Shown here: positions 25,795-35,825 of the stretch, piece after piece
Position numbering within the stretch: the first letter of the stretch is position 1
How the letters are laid out: each line of letters starts with the position of its first letter
Source of the DNA: Drouetiella hepatica Uher 2000/2452
GTDB taxonomy: Bacteria; Cyanobacteriota; Cyanobacteriia; Elainellales; Elainellaceae
Assembly (NCBI GenBank): GCA_019359505.1
Contig: JAHHHD010000024.1
Location: 24,829-88,828, forward strand
DNA: 64,000 bases
Reading direction: 5' to 3'
Position numbers and translations under genes: made by a program
Notes under the pieces: model-generated
The model's database searches: none
Seen by the model: only the letters and a program-made list of their open reading frames with translations
What the model was told of the DNA's origin: nothing

Positions 25795-25971
25795 CTAGCC
25801 CTCTCCCCCATCAAACATCACCTCATATCGTGCTTGGGGATGGAGCTGCCGCAAAACTTGGGCATAGCCCTCAGCATCCGAGAATCTGTAAAACCGAGCC
25901 ACATAGACATGCCGCAAATTCGGCAACATCCGCACGACAATCCATCGCTTGATGCGACGTTCATAGGTCAT
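25795..25971 (-). CDS. Small conserved-looking protein of unknown function
   Basis: A 58-residue basic protein starting MTYERRIKRWIVVRMLPN, with a middle block ARFYRFSDAEGYAQVLRQL and an acidic end. The ATG at 25971 is chosen because GGAGACA lies 9-10 nt upstream; an ATG seven codons earlier lacks a ribosome binding site. No domain is recognised. The balanced, non-repetitive composition and the good ribosome binding site support a real gene, but homology could not be tested. Confidence 0.55.
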   Translation of the reverse strand: MTYERRIKRWIVVRMLPNLRHVYVARFYRFSDAEGYAQVLRQLHPQARYEVMFDGGEG

Positions 25972-26176
25972 AATAAATTGTCTCCATTGCAAGTTGGAGC
26001 TAGAGCCAGTGCAGAACTTTCCAGGGGACGCACTGGCTTGCTAGTTGGTTAAATATTATCACACAGTTCGACCATGTACTAAAAAAGTTAAACATTGGTC
26101 TACTGCTGATTATTTATGTACCTCCAGCTCTTATTTGTGTAGGCACAAGCTTAATAATCTCTGTGAGATTCAGAAA

Positions 26177-26437
26177 TTGACCGTCCGCTGGCGACTAAGA
26201 GAAGTAATGGCAAGGCAGCGTATGACCAACAAACGCTTAGCCGAACTTATTGGTGTTCACCCAAATGCCATCTCATCTCTCAAAAATCAAGACAAAATGC
26301 CGCGCATCGGTGGAGATATGCTCAATGCGCTCTGCACCCATCTAAACTGCACACCCTTCGACCTGATTGAGTATGCGCCCGATCGCCCCACCTTAGACCC
26401 AGAAACTTTGTCCTCTACAGTTCATGACGAGATTTAG
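26177..26437 (+). CDS. Small XRE-family helix-turn-helix regulator
   Basis: An 86-residue Cro/XRE-type DNA-binding protein. The HTH core is VMARQRMTNKRLAELIGV, then HPNAISSLKNQDKMPRI, followed by MLNALCTHLNCTPFDLIEY, the standard end of the fold. Homologues of this type begin MTVRWRL, so the TTG at 26177 (reading M-TVRWRLREV) is the best start. The frame is open further upstream to another TTG at 26045, but that part shows no similarity. It may be the antitoxin-like half of a broken pair or a solitary regulator. Confidence 0.75.
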   Translation: MTVRWRLREVMARQRMTNKRLAELIGVHPNAISSLKNQDKMPRIGGDMLNALCTHLNCTPFDLIEYAPDRPTLDPETLSSTVHDEI

Positions 26438-26454
26438 ACGAGGGCTGCTATCCC

Positions 26455-27063
26455 TCAGTCTAAACTGCGCCAAAGATACCAGGAGGCGATCGTCTGGTAA
26501 GGCTTCCAGACTTGTCCAATTCGCTCAACGGTTTTCTTATCTGGCAATTCTTCCAGCCCATAAAGCTTGCGGATAGCTGAGCGAATGCCCAAATCATCGA
26601 CAGGCAAAACGTCCCAGCGGTGCAGACGAAAAATCAGCAGCATTTGCACTGTCCAACGCCCAATGCCTTTAACCTGCGTCAGTAACTGAATGATTGACTC
26701 ATTGTCTAGAGTTTCTAGGTGAGCGATCGGCGGCAGCCCCACCTGGATTCTTTGCGCCAAGTCTTTGATGTACAGCACTTTGGAGCGGGACAGCCCTACA
26801 CTCCGAAGAGTCTCATCTGAGGTACTGAGGATGGCTTCTGCGGTAAGCAAATTAAGTTCAGGGTAAAGCTGAAGAAAGCGGCGATGAATTGCGGCAGCTG
26901 CCTTGCCAGAAAGCTGCTGATAAATAATAGACCTTGCCAGAGCGTCAAGCAGTTCACCTTGGTGCGGCTCCTGATTCAACGTGCAGTTTCCTACGCGATC
27001 GATCACTGTTCCCAAGATCGGATCAGCTTGCTTGAGAGTAGTTTGGGCGATCGAATAATCCAT
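26455..27063 (-). CDS. DNA-3-methyladenine glycosylase II (HhH-GPD family)
   Basis: AlkA-like base-excision repair enzyme that removes alkylated purines. The 202-residue protein shows LARSIIYQQLSGKAAAAIHRRF, the helix-hairpin-helix LLTQVKGIGRWTVQMLLIF and the catalytic Asp region DVLPVDDLGIRSAIRKLYG. There is no FeS cluster cysteine loop, so it is not an endonuclease III. It lacks the long N-terminal domain of E. coli AlkA, as do many short bacterial AlkA proteins. Confidence 0.88.
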   Translation of the reverse strand: MDYSIAQTTLKQADPILGTVIDRVGNCTLNQEPHQGELLDALARSIIYQQLSGKAAAAIHRRFLQLYPELNLLTAEAILSTSDETLRSVGLSRSKVLYIKDLAQRIQVGLPPIAHLETLDNESIIQLLTQVKGIGRWTVQMLLIFRLHRWDVLPVDDLGIRSAIRKLYGLEELPDKKTVERIGQVWKPYQTIASWYLWRSLD

Positions 27064-27279
27064 ACCTATACTTATCCTCTCAATGGGTACGGCACCGTAC
27101 GAACCAACGACTTACAGTTCGATAACCTGATGGAGGCAAAACAGGTAGCGATTACTTCATATTAGGCGGTGTCTGGGGCGCTTCCTACGTTGAAAATAGC
27201 TATGCAGTCATCCAAGATTGAAACCCAGTAAATGAATTGAAGTGAAAGGCAAAATTAGCCGATATGATCTGAAGCACAC

Positions 27280-27315
27280 TTCAGTATCTTTGGCGCTAGC
27301 GCCAAAGATACTGAA
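27280..27315. repeat. 36-bp perfect loop-less palindrome
   Basis: TTCAGTATCTTTGGCGCT (27280-27297) is followed immediately by its exact reverse complement (27298-27315), so the 36 bp read the same on both strands, centred on GGCGCTAGCGCC. Extruded as DNA or transcribed, it forms a hairpin with no real loop. Confidence 0.9.
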
Positions 27316-27371
27316 ATTTATTACATAGACGCGTTTGGCAACAGAGATCAGATTGGTATTGTTCAAAACTT

Positions 27372-27470
27372 ATACTAATTTAAGACCCAAACAGGGCAGA
27401 TGATTTTCGAGAGCCGCGCGGAGCGCGGCTCTCGAAAATCATCTGCTGCCTCATCAATTTAAATTGGTAT
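27372..27470. repeat. Palindromic intergenic element, GGA loop, ATAC outer ends
   Basis: Perfect 24-bp arms 27396-27419 and 27423-27446 flank GGA (27420-27422); the core is GAGCCGCGC-GGA-GCGCGGCTC. Outer ends ATACTAATTTAA (27372-27383) and TTAAATTGGTAT (27459-27470) form a second inverted repeat with one mismatch. The core is shared with the element at 32638-32740; the outer ends differ. Confidence 0.85.
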
Positions 27471-27532
27471 TAGTAAATGCTCAATTAAACGCCGACTTCA
27501 AGTTCATCGATTAACTCAATACTTAGCCCCGT

Positions 27533-27563
27533 AAAAAAGTCCCCTGCTTTTCAGCAGGGGACT
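27533..27563 (-). terminator. Rho-independent terminator of psaAB
   Basis: Read on the minus strand, AGTCCCCTGC pairs with GCAGGGGACT around TGAAAA, followed by six T residues. It lies about 27 bp after the psaB stop codon and is a textbook intrinsic terminator. Confidence 0.9.
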
Positions 27564-27589
27564 TCATTCATCTATTCAACACTGACCGA

Positions 27590-29818
27590 TCAACCGTATC
27601 GACTTGCTGTCGAAGCGATCAAGAAGGCAGCGTAGGTTAAGACATAGCCGATCGTAAAGTGAGCTAAGCCAACCACGCGACCTTGAACGATCGACATCGC
27701 CACAGGCTTATCCTTCCAACGAACCAAGTTCGCCAGCGGAGTCCGCTCATGTGCCCAAACGATCGTTTCGATTAGCTCCTGCCAATAACCTCTCCAAGAG
27801 ATCAGGAACATGAAGCCCGTCGCCCAAACCAAGTGTCCAAATAGGAACATCCAAGCCCAGACCGCCAGGTTATTCATGCCATAGGGGTTGTACCCGTTGA
27901 TCAACTGCGAAGAGTTGAGCCAGAGGTAGTCCCGCAGCCAGCCCATGATCGTCACTGAAGACTCATTGAACTGAGCCACGTTGCCGCTCCAGACCGCCAG
28001 GTGTTTCCAATGCCAGTAGAAGGTGACCCAACCTAAAGTGTTCAGCATCCAGAACATGGCGAGGTAGAAGGAATCCCAAGCTGAGATATCGCAAGTACCA
28101 CCACGACCGGGACCATCACAAGGGAAGGCATAGCCAAAGTCTTTCTTATCGGGCATCAGCTTGGAGCCACGAGCATCCAACGCACCCTTAACCAAGATTA
28201 AGGTGGTGGTGTGTAGACCCAGAGCGATCGCATGGTGAACCAAGAAGTCGCCAGGTCCAATGGTCAAGAACAAAGAGTTCTTGCCGCTGTTGATGGCATC
28301 TAGCCAGCCAGCCAGCCACACGTTGCCGTGATTGGGCCAAGCCGTCGAAGCAATGCTGTCAGGGTTTGAGAGCAATGTATCAAAGCCATACAGCAGCTTG
28401 CCATGGGAAGCTTGAATAAACTGTGCGAACACAGGCTCAATCAAGATTTGCTTCTCAGGCGTACCAAAGGCCTGCATCACGTCGTTGTGGACGTAGATAC
28501 CCAGCGTATGGAAGCCCAAGAACAGAGATACCCAGCTCAAGTGAGAGATGATTGCCTCTTTGTGGTTCAGAACGCGATCGAGCACGTTGCCCTTGTTCTG
28601 AGCCGGATCGTAATCCCGCACCAAGAAAATCGCGCCGTGAGCAAACGCCCCCACCATAATGAAACCAGCAATGTACTGGTGATGGGTGTAAAGCGCCGCC
28701 TGAGTCGTGTAATCCCGTGCCATAAAGGCATAAGGAGGCAGCGAGTACATGTGCTGAGCCACTAAAGACGTGATTACGCCCAGCGCAGCCAATGCCAGTG
28801 CCAACTGGAAATGCAGCGAATTGTTCAGAGTGTCGTACAGACCTTGGTGAGGCAGGTTGAACTGACCTTCACTCTTGGCGCTGAGCAGACCCTTCTTAGA
28901 ATCCAGCATTTCTTTGATGCTGTGACCAATACCAAAGTTGGTGCGGTACATGTGACCCGCAATGATGAACAGAACGGCGATCGCCAGATGGTGATGCGCA
29001 ATATCCGTCAACCACAGCGACTCAGTTTGAGGATGGAAGCCACCCAAGAAAGTGAGAATTGCAGTTCCAGCGCCCTGAGAGGTGCCAAAAATATGGTTCG
29101 CACTATCCGGATTTTGGGCATACACGCCCCAATTTCCGGTAAAGAAGGGCATCAAACCTTCAGGATGAGGCTTCACCGATAGGAAGTTGTCCCAGCCCAC
29201 ATGCACACCCCGCGATTCGGGAATGGCAACGTGAACCATGTGCCCTGTCCAAGCCAAAGAGCTAACGCCAAATAGACCCGCTAGGTGGTGGTTAAGGCGA
29301 GACTCTGCATTCTTAAACCAGGACAAGCTAGGGCGAAACTTCGGCTGAAGGTGCAGCCAGCCTGCAAACAGCATCACTGCCGCCAGGAATAGCAAGAAGA
29401 TAGAGCCTTGGTACAGGTCAGCATTCGTCCGCATCCCCTGGGTGTACCACCAGTGGTAGACACCAGAATAAGCAATGTTGACAGGGTTAGAAGCACCTGC
29501 ACGGGTGAAGGCATCTACCGCTGCTTGACCGAAGTGAGGATCCCAAATCGCATGGGCGATCGGGCGAACGTTCAGAGGGTCTTTAATCCACTGTTCAAAG
29601 TTACCTTGCCAGGCGACGTGGAATAGGTTGCCGGAAGTCCACAAGAAGATGATTGCTATATGACCGAAGTGGGAAGCAAAAATCTTTTGGTAAAGATTCT
29701 CTTCCGTCATGCCGTCATGGCTTTCAAAGTCGTGGGCGGTGGCAATCCCATACCAGATCCGACGCGTGGTCGGGTCCTGAGCCAAATCCTGGCTAAATTT
29801 TGGGAATTTTGTTGCCAT
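27590..29818 (-). CDS. psaB: Photosystem I P700 apoprotein A2
   Basis: Core reaction-centre subunit of photosystem I that, with PsaA, binds P700, A0, A1 and the FX cluster in the thylakoid membrane. The 742-residue protein has eleven predicted membrane helices and the FX-ligand loop [17 protein letters not shown] with both cysteines. Length and sequence are canonical. It follows psaA by 120 bp and is closed by a strong terminator. Confidence 0.98.
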   Translation of the reverse strand: MATKFPKFSQDLAQDPTTRRIWYGIATAHDFESHDGMTEENLYQKIFASHFGHIAIIFLWTSGNLFHVAWQGNFEQWIKDPLNVRPIAHAIWDPHFGQAAVDAFTRAGASNPVNIAYSGVYHWWYTQGMRTNADLYQGSIFLLFLAAVMLFAGWLHLQPKFRPSLSWFKNAESRLNHHLAGLFGVSSLAWTGHMVHVAIPESRGVHVGWDNFLSVKPHPEGLMPFFTGNWGVYAQNPDSANHIFGTSQGAGTAILTFLGGFHPQTESLWLTDIAHHHLAIAVLFIIAGHMYRTNFGIGHSIKEMLDSKKGLLSAKSEGQFNLPHQGLYDTLNNSLHFQLALALAALGVITSLVAQHMYSLPPYAFMARDYTTQAALYTHHQYIAGFIMVGAFAHGAIFLVRDYDPAQNKGNVLDRVLNHKEAIISHLSWVSLFLGFHTLGIYVHNDVMQAFGTPEKQILIEPVFAQFIQASHGKLLYGFDTLLSNPDSIASTAWPNHGNVWLAGWLDAINSGKNSLFLTIGPGDFLVHHAIALGLHTTTLILVKGALDARGSKLMPDKKDFGYAFPCDGPGRGGTCDISAWDSFYLAMFWMLNTLGWVTFYWHWKHLAVWSGNVAQFNESSVTIMGWLRDYLWLNSSQLINGYNPYGMNNLAVWAWMFLFGHLVWATGFMFLISWRGYWQELIETIVWAHERTPLANLVRWKDKPVAMSIVQGRVVGLAHFTIGYVLTYAAFLIASTASRYG

Positions 29819-29938
29819 AAGTCCTAATTGAAGTTCTCAATTAGCGATCGCCTCTCGCCTAATTTCCCTGAGTTAGATAAAGGGCATAGATTAACCTATG
29901 CCCACACTTAATCTAGAGAGATTAGCGATCAGCCAACG

Positions 29939-32206
29939 CTAGCCTACTGCAATAATCCGAGCCAGGAAGAACGCCCAGGTGGTCGCAATTCCTCCAAGCA
30001 AGAAGTGAGCAACCCCCACCGCACGACCCTGAATGATGCTCAGAGCGCGAGGTTGGATTGCAGGAGACACCCTCAGCTTACTGTGGGCCCAAACGATCGA
30101 TTCGATCAGCTCTTGCCAATAGCCCCGACCGCTGAACAAGAACATCAGGCTGAACGCCCAGATGAAGTGTGCGCCTAAGAACATTAGACCGTAAGCCGAA
30201 AGTGCCGATCCATAAGAGCCAATCACTTGAGCCGCCTGTGCCCAGAGGAAGTCACGCAGCCAGCCGTTAATCGTAATGGCACTTTGAGCAAAGTTTCCGC
30301 CCGTAATGTGCGTCACCGTACCATCCGAGCCAACCGTGCCCCAGACATCTGACTGCATCTTCCAGCTAAAGTGGAAAATTACAACCGAGATGGCATTGTA
30401 CATCCAGAACAGACCGAGGAAGACGTGATCCCAACCAGAAACCTGGCAGGTGCCACCCCGACCGGGGCCATCACAAGGGAAGCGGAAGCCCAGATTAGCT
30501 TTGTCTGGGATCAGACGAGAGCTACGGGCATACAGCACACCCTTTAGCAGAATCAAAACCGTGACGTGAATCGTGAAGGCATGGATGTGGTGAACCATGA
30601 AATCTGCCGTGCCTAGGGCGATCGGCATCATAGCCACCTTACCGCCGACTGCAACCACACCGCCGCCAAAAGCATAGCTAGCGGGAGCGATCGCATTCGG
30701 AGCCGTTGCGCCTGGTGCCAGCGTATGCAGATTTTGAATCCACTGAGCAAACACAGGCTGGAGCTGAATCGCCGTATCCGAGAACATGTCTTGAGGGCGA
30801 CCCAAAGCACTCATCGTGTCGTTGTGAATGTATAGACCAAAGCTATGGAAGCCCAAGAAAATACAGACCCAGTTGAGGTGAGAAATCAACGCATCTCGCT
30901 GACGCAAAACGCGATCGAGCAAGTTATTGACGTTTTGAGCCGGATCGTAATCCCGCACCATGAAGATCGCGCCGTGAGCAGACGCACCCACAATCAGAAA
31001 GCCGCCAATCCACATGTGGTGAGTAAACAGCGAAATCTGAGTAGGATAATCAGTCGCCATGTACGGATAGGGAGGCATGGCGTACATATGCTGAGCCACA
31101 ATGATCGTGACCGAACCCAACATCGCCAGGTTAATAGCGAGCTGTGCATGCCAGGAGGTCGTCAAGATTTCGTAGAGACCCTTGTGACCTTCACCCGTAA
31201 ACGGACCTTTGTGAGCTTCCAAGATCTGCTTCATGCTGTGACCGATACCCCAGTTGGTACGGTACATGTGACCCGCAATGATAAATAGCACCGCCAAAGC
31301 CAAATGGTGATGCGCTGTATCAGAGAGCCACAGACCACCCGTTACCGGATTCAGGCCACCTTTGAAGGTGAGGAAATCAGCGTATGCGCCCCAGTTCAAC
31401 GTGAAAAAGGGAATTAAGCCGCTAGGGAAGCCCCAATCCACACTGGGATAGAGATCCGTCATCAAACTGGGGTTGAGAATAAACTCATGCGGCAACGGAA
31501 TGTCCTTAATGGCGACACCCGCATCCATCAGCTTGTTAATTGGCAGAGAGACGTGAATCTGGTGCCCTGCCCATCCGAGGCAGCCCAGACCCAGCAATCC
31601 AGCCAAGTGATGGTTCATCATTGATTCCACATTCTGGAACCACTCCAGTTTTGGAGCAGCCTTGTGGTAGTGGAACCAGCCGGCGAACAGCATCAGACCC
31701 GCCATTACTAGACCGCCGATCGCGGTGCAGTAAAGCTGGTAGGTATTGGTAAACCCGGAAGCTCTCCACAGTTGAAACAGTCCAGACGTAATCTGGATTC
31801 CGTGAAAGCCGCCGCCAACATCTGCATTCAAAATTTCTTGACCAAAAATGGGCCAAACCACCTGAGCACTAGGCTTAATGCTGAGGGGATCTGCCAGCCA
31901 AGATTCGTAATTTGAAAATTTAGCGCCATGAAAGTACATGCCGCTGAGCCAGACAAACACAACGGCCAAATGACCAAAGTGAGCGCTGAAAATTTTACGG
32001 GATATGTCTTCTAAATCACTGGTGTGGCTATCAAAATCGTGGGCATCAGCGTGAAGGTTCCAGATCCAGGTCGTTGTTTTCGGACCCTTAGCTAGCGTGC
32101 GATCGAAGTGACCTGGCTGAGCCCACTTCTCAAAAGAAGTAGGTACCGGATCTCTGTCTACCACAACTTTTACCTTTTCCGACTGCCCGCGTGGGGTAGT
32201 TGTCAT
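29939..32206 (-). CDS. psaA: Photosystem I P700 apoprotein A1
   Basis: Larger reaction-centre subunit of photosystem I, 755 residues. The FX loop [19 protein letters not shown], the N-terminal [22 protein letters not shown] and the C-terminal [15 protein letters not shown] helix region are canonical. It is the first gene of the psaA-psaB operon; a 12-bp stem-loop lies in its leader (32323-32364). No far-red-type features were looked for beyond the general sequence, which appears standard. Confidence 0.98.
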   Translation of the reverse strand: MTTTPRGQSEKVKVVVDRDPVPTSFEKWAQPGHFDRTLAKGPKTTTWIWNLHADAHDFDSHTSDLEDISRKIFSAHFGHLAVVFVWLSGMYFHGAKFSNYESWLADPLSIKPSAQVVWPIFGQEILNADVGGGFHGIQITSGLFQLWRASGFTNTYQLYCTAIGGLVMAGLMLFAGWFHYHKAAPKLEWFQNVESMMNHHLAGLLGLGCLGWAGHQIHVSLPINKLMDAGVAIKDIPLPHEFILNPSLMTDLYPSVDWGFPSGLIPFFTLNWGAYADFLTFKGGLNPVTGGLWLSDTAHHHLALAVLFIIAGHMYRTNWGIGHSMKQILEAHKGPFTGEGHKGLYEILTTSWHAQLAINLAMLGSVTIIVAQHMYAMPPYPYMATDYPTQISLFTHHMWIGGFLIVGASAHGAIFMVRDYDPAQNVNNLLDRVLRQRDALISHLNWVCIFLGFHSFGLYIHNDTMSALGRPQDMFSDTAIQLQPVFAQWIQNLHTLAPGATAPNAIAPASYAFGGGVVAVGGKVAMMPIALGTADFMVHHIHAFTIHVTVLILLKGVLYARSSRLIPDKANLGFRFPCDGPGRGGTCQVSGWDHVFLGLFWMYNAISVVIFHFSWKMQSDVWGTVGSDGTVTHITGGNFAQSAITINGWLRDFLWAQAAQVIGSYGSALSAYGLMFLGAHFIWAFSLMFLFSGRGYWQELIESIVWAHSKLRVSPAIQPRALSIIQGRAVGVAHFLLGGIATTWAFFLARIIAVG

Positions 32207-32322
32207 TCGAGACTCTCCTCTCTAGACAAGGACGAGATAAATCCTATTCCCAAACCGCCTAAGTTCGCGTCTAACAGCAGCGTTTTTCTAAAAACGTATC
32301 AGATGATAGCGACTTACCAAGC

Positions 32323-32364
32323 AGGCTTCAGACTCAGGGGGGAGCGTCGATCAGTCTGAAGCCT
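32323..32364 (-). promoter_or_regulatory. psaA 5' leader stem-loop
   Basis: AGGCTTCAGACT (32323-32334) pairs perfectly with AGTCTGAAGCCT (32353-32364) around an 18-nt C/G-rich loop. It lies 117-158 nt upstream of the psaA ATG and has no T-run on the minus strand, so it looks like a leader structure rather than a terminator. A regulatory role is inferred. Confidence 0.55.
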
Positions 32365-32637
32365 ACATTGGCTCTCGAAAAAACGGGTTGCAGTTAACCG
32401 CCTGTGAGATTCTGGATTAGGTCTTAAGAACAGATCCAAGATTTCTCAGCGCAACATCAACGGCTTGGGGAGGTACTGACGAGCATTATAGATCTGTAAT
32501 CCGGTCGAACTCAGCGCAGGTTTACAATAATTCAAAATTCAAAGCCTTTATCCGTCTGCTTTTCACGCTCAGCCATCAGCAAATAAAGTGCCTAGTACTC
32601 CATACTTTTTACAAATCGAAATATTTGACATTGATAA

Positions 32638-32740
32638 TATAGCCCTACGTAATTGAGTTTAGGACGAGTTATTTTTTGAGAGCCGCGCGGAGCGCGGCTC
32701 TCAAAAAATAACTCATTGGATCTAAGCGCGTAGCGCTATA
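32638..32740. repeat. Palindromic intergenic element, GGA loop, TATAGC outer ends
   Basis: Perfect 23-bp arms 32666-32688 and 32692-32714 flank GGA (32689-32691). Outer ends TATAGCCCTACG (32638-32649) and CGTAGCGCTATA (32729-32740) form a second inverted repeat with one mismatch. The core GAGCCGCGC-GGA matches the 27372 element. Its right end lies 11 bp from an IS5-type transposase fragment. Confidence 0.85.
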
Positions 32741-32751
32741 GAAATCCCTTG

Positions 32752-32913
32752 AACAGACAATATCCTGCGGGGCTTCGCGAAGAGGGAGAATCAGAAGCCA
32801 TTGGCTTCACCAAAGGTGGATTGAGTACCAAGATTCAGGTGGCAACGGATGCACTAGGTAATTTCATGAGCTTCCGCCTTACAATTATCAACCCCCTGAT
32901 GAAGAGTTTATAG
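32752..32913 (+). pseudogene. IS5-family transposase fragment
   Basis: One frame reads NRQYPAGLREEGESEAIGF, then TKGGLSTKIQVATDALGNF, ending in a stop at 32911. This matches the internal segment of IS5/IS427-type transposases just before the first DDE aspartate region (SRGGLTTKIH-VDALGNPLRF pattern). Start, catalytic triad and terminal repeats are missing, so it is a dead fragment of about 50 codons. Confidence 0.75.
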
Positions 32914-33021
32914 ATAGCTGCATCCTGGCTTGAGGCTAGGCTAGGATAGCCACGATGTCATCAGTTTGAAAGTCATCAGTTTGAAACTTTGGGTCAGCCT
33001 ATCAAAGTCACCTCACTACAT

Positions 33022-34260
33022 ATGACGCGATATATGACGCGATCGAATGCCGATACAGCCGACAAGGGCAAAGTTCAAGGGCACTGGAGAGAACTTGATG
33101 TCTTACGAGGCATTGCCGCTGTCATGATGATCGCCAATCACGTTGGCGTTAAGTTTCTCAGTCCTCAACATACTGAAAGCGGCCTCACAGAAGCAGTGCT
33201 CTTTGTCGGCAGTTTCGCACCCGTAATGTTTTTCTTTATCACAGGTGTGGGGGCTGGGATTCAGTCCGGTCAGAAAAAACAAGCAAGCCGCTGGTTTAGC
33301 GTCATTAACAAAGTTGGGATTCTAGTGCTGGCTGATTTCTTGATGGCATGGAGCGGAGGCAGCTGGTGGCGACTTGATTTCTTAAGTTTCATTGGTCTAT
33401 GTATATTGATCTTGGAATGTGTTAGAAATTCAAAATCACCTGTTGTGGCTAGTGCAGTTGGCTTGGGTGCAGTTTCCTTACTGCGCTATCTGATTGGACC
33501 GATCGCCCATGAGTTTGGCTATGATCAGCAAATCTGGGGTTTAAGCTTTCTGCTGGGAACTGAGATTACGCCAGGTGTTTCCTATCCTTTGGCTCCGTGG
33601 CTTGCCTATCCATTCCTGGGATATTTGGTAGGTGTTGCGATCGATCGTTTCAGGTCTAGGGTTGAGGAGCAGCGATGGAGGGCAGCTCTAGGTCTGCTGG
33701 CGGTAGCGATCGTACCAGGAATAATTGCTGTGTATCTGGCGCTCAAAGGAGCCGTTTTCTTCCGGTGGGGAACGGTGAGCCTAGCATTTTATATCATTAG
33801 CTTTACTGCCCTTGCAGTCTGTGTTGCTTTTTCACTCATGCTTTGTAGCAATCTCTGCCCCCAATTTGGGCCTCGGTTCTTGTCGCTAAAGGGCATTAGC
33901 TCCCTTGCTATCGTTCCTATCCATTACTTCCTCATTGACACAGGGTTTTGGCTAGGACTGCGAGCAATTCAGCCTGCGGCATATTATTGGGTGATGATCG
34001 CCATCCTTGCCCTCAGCTTTTTTCTTGCTGCTCGGATGGATAGAATCGGCAGTGCAGTCCGGCAAATCTCTGAGCAAGGGCTGATTCGCAGCTGTCTCTT
34101 AGGCTTGCTAACTGCTTCTGCACTCATTATCTTAGTCACCCACCAAACTCACCCGCCCACAGCAATGGTTGCTAAGACAATCGGACAACTGGCTCTATGT
34201 CTACTGTTTGTTCTACCGTCTGCTTTAATGCCCTTGCCGCTATCTAGAGCTAAGGCGTAA
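33022..34260 (+). CDS. Acyltransferase-like multi-pass membrane protein (DUF1624/acyltransferase-3 type)
   Basis: A 412-residue integral membrane protein with about ten hydrophobic spans. The N-terminal signature RELDVLRGIAAVMMIANHVG is typical of the heparan-alpha-glucosaminide acetyltransferase-like and acyltransferase-3 families, with the conserved Arg and His near the first helix. Such enzymes transfer acyl groups to sugars across a membrane, which would fit the polysaccharide genes downstream. The ATG at 33022 is chosen over a TTG at 32989; a second ATG at 33034 is possible. The exact substrate is unknown. Confidence 0.72.
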   Translation: MTRYMTRSNADTADKGKVQGHWRELDVLRGIAAVMMIANHVGVKFLSPQHTESGLTEAVLFVGSFAPVMFFFITGVGAGIQSGQKKQASRWFSVINKVGILVLADFLMAWSGGSWWRLDFLSFIGLCILILECVRNSKSPVVASAVGLGAVSLLRYLIGPIAHEFGYDQQIWGLSFLLGTEITPGVSYPLAPWLAYPFLGYLVGVAIDRFRSRVEEQRWRAALGLLAVAIVPGIIAVYLALKGAVFFRWGTVSLAFYIISFTALAVCVAFSLMLCSNLCPQFGPRFLSLKGISSLAIVPIHYFLIDTGFWLGLRAIQPAAYYWVMIAILALSFFLAARMDRIGSAVRQISEQGLIRSCLLGLLTASALIILVTHQTHPPTAMVAKTIGQLALCLLFVLPSALMPLPLSRAKA

Positions 34261-34487
34261 GTATCGGTGTTTCAGTCGGTATTTCACAAGACAGCTCCGC
34301 TTGTTTCTCAGACTAAATGGGAACTTTATGGTCAATCCACTACTAATTCTGCATAGCCTCTCTCCTCCTTCAAACCCTGCTATGGAGCGCTGTACCTTTA
34401 GCCTGGAGATATTAGGTAAGGTCTGCTAGGGTGCAAGTTAAGCTTTGTTAATGTGAGAACTTTGAGTGCAATGCTCTGCCGATCATT

Positions 34488-35585
34488 ATGAAAATTACGT
34501 TTGTTATGGCAAGTGGGTTTACGCTCACAGGTGGAGATCGCGTGGTGGCAACCTACGCTGAAGGTCTGCACAAGCGAGGTCACGATGTTCTGGTGGTTTC
34601 TCGCCCTCGCATCCCAGTTACATTGTCTGAACGCGTACGTTCTCTCCTGAAGGGTCAGGGATGGCTACCAGATAAGAAAAAATATCCTTCTCATTTCGAT
34701 CATCTAGATGTTCCTTGTCGCCTGACTAACCACTTTGGTCCGGTTGGAGATAATGATCTGCCTGATGCGGATGTTGTGATTGCAACTTGGTGGGAAACGG
34801 CTGAATGGGTAGCCAATCTCTCTCCAGGTAAGGGGGCAAAGGCGTACTTTATCCAGCATCACGAGGTTTTTGACTATTTACCTAAAGAAAAGGTTGAAGC
34901 AAGCTACCGACTGCCTTTGCACAAAATTACGATCGCACAATGGCTCGTAGACTTGATGAAAACTCAGTACGAAGATCCTCATGTTTCTCTGGTACCCAAT
35001 AGCGTTGACACCACCCAATTTTTTGCTCCTCCTCGTGGTAAACAGCCATTTCCTACTGTAGGTTTGACCTATTCTGACATTCCCTGGAAGGGGTGTGATA
35101 TTAGTCTGGCAGCCTTCTCGATCGCTGCTCAGCAAATACCTGATTTGCGCCTTGTATCTTTTGGTAGCGAGCAACCTACACCTGATTTACCCCTACCTGC
35201 GGATACAGAGTTCCACCTCAGTCCCTCTCAAGAACAGCTCAAAAAAATTTATTCTGAGTGTGATGCTTGGCTCTTTGGCAGCCGTATTGAGGGATATGGA
35301 TTGCCTATTTTGGAAGCTATGGCTTGCCGCACCCCAGTCATTGGTACCCCTGCAGGAGCTGCCCCTGAACTACTTTCAGGAGGGGCAGGAGTGCTGGTTG
35401 ATCTGGAAAATCCAGTAGACATGGCACGGGCAATCGTCAAAATCTGTCAAATTTCAGAAGATCAGTGGAAGGCTATGTCTAATACTGCCTACACAAAAGC
35501 CACAAGCTACACTCTAGAGATGGCAATAGAGCTGTTTGAATCAGCCCTTTCCACCGCCATGGAGCGATCGCAGTCGCTCTACTAG
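34488..35585 (+). CDS. Glycosyltransferase family 4 protein
   Basis: A 365-residue GT-B glycosyltransferase. The N-terminal domain starts MKITFVMASGFTLTGGDRVV (glycine-rich acceptor loop) and the C-terminal nucleotide-sugar domain carries the E-x7-E motif in SRIEGYGLPILEAMACRTPVIGTPAGAAPELL. There is no membrane span. GT4 enzymes are retaining transferases that add hexoses or similar sugars. The donor and acceptor cannot be told. It precedes an oxygenase and a Wzy-like gene, so surface glycan synthesis is the likely pathway. Confidence 0.87.
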   Translation: MKITFVMASGFTLTGGDRVVATYAEGLHKRGHDVLVVSRPRIPVTLSERVRSLLKGQGWLPDKKKYPSHFDHLDVPCRLTNHFGPVGDNDLPDADVVIATWWETAEWVANLSPGKGAKAYFIQHHEVFDYLPKEKVEASYRLPLHKITIAQWLVDLMKTQYEDPHVSLVPNSVDTTQFFAPPRGKQPFPTVGLTYSDIPWKGCDISLAAFSIAAQQIPDLRLVSFGSEQPTPDLPLPADTEFHLSPSQEQLKKIYSECDAWLFGSRIEGYGLPILEAMACRTPVIGTPAGAAPELLSGGAGVLVDLENPVDMARAIVKICQISEDQWKAMSNTAYTKATSYTLEMAIELFESALSTAMERSQSLY

Positions 35586-35825
35586 CCAGTAAAAGTTAGT
35601 TGCTGCATGAAGTGAGAATCCACTAGCTTGAACCTAGCCACAACTTTAGACAAAACTGAATTTTTTGTGTGTCTAGCAAAGTTTTCGTAAAGGCAACAAA
35701 TTTTGACCTAGGAGATGAAAAGGACTTTGATATCCTCTACTTATCAGTAAGTTGTAAATTAGGATACTTCTGATTCTGCTAATCAGTCCCTAAGAGTGAT
35801 GAAAGAAGTGTACTAGGAGAAAAAT

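Larger units (their letters stand above)
27064..27589. other. Intergenic region with two large palindromes and the psaB terminator
   Basis: No gene was recognised. The region holds a 36-bp perfect palindrome (27280-27315), a nested palindromic element (27372-27470) and the psaB terminator (27533-27563). Confidence 0.5.
32207..33021. other. 815-bp region upstream of psaA with leader hairpin, palindromic element and IS remnant
   Basis: No intact gene is present. From left to right it holds the psaA leader with a stem-loop, AT-rich sequence likely carrying the psaA promoter, the palindromic element at 32638-32740, an IS5-like transposase fragment at 32752-32913 and a small direct repeat (TCATCAGTTTGAAA twice, about 32958-32985) before the next gene. 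Confidence 0.5.

Noticed and set aside
26045..26176. Upstream part of the XRE gene frame
   Set aside because: It starts with TTG, is AT-rich and lacks similarity; homologues start at the TVRWRL region.
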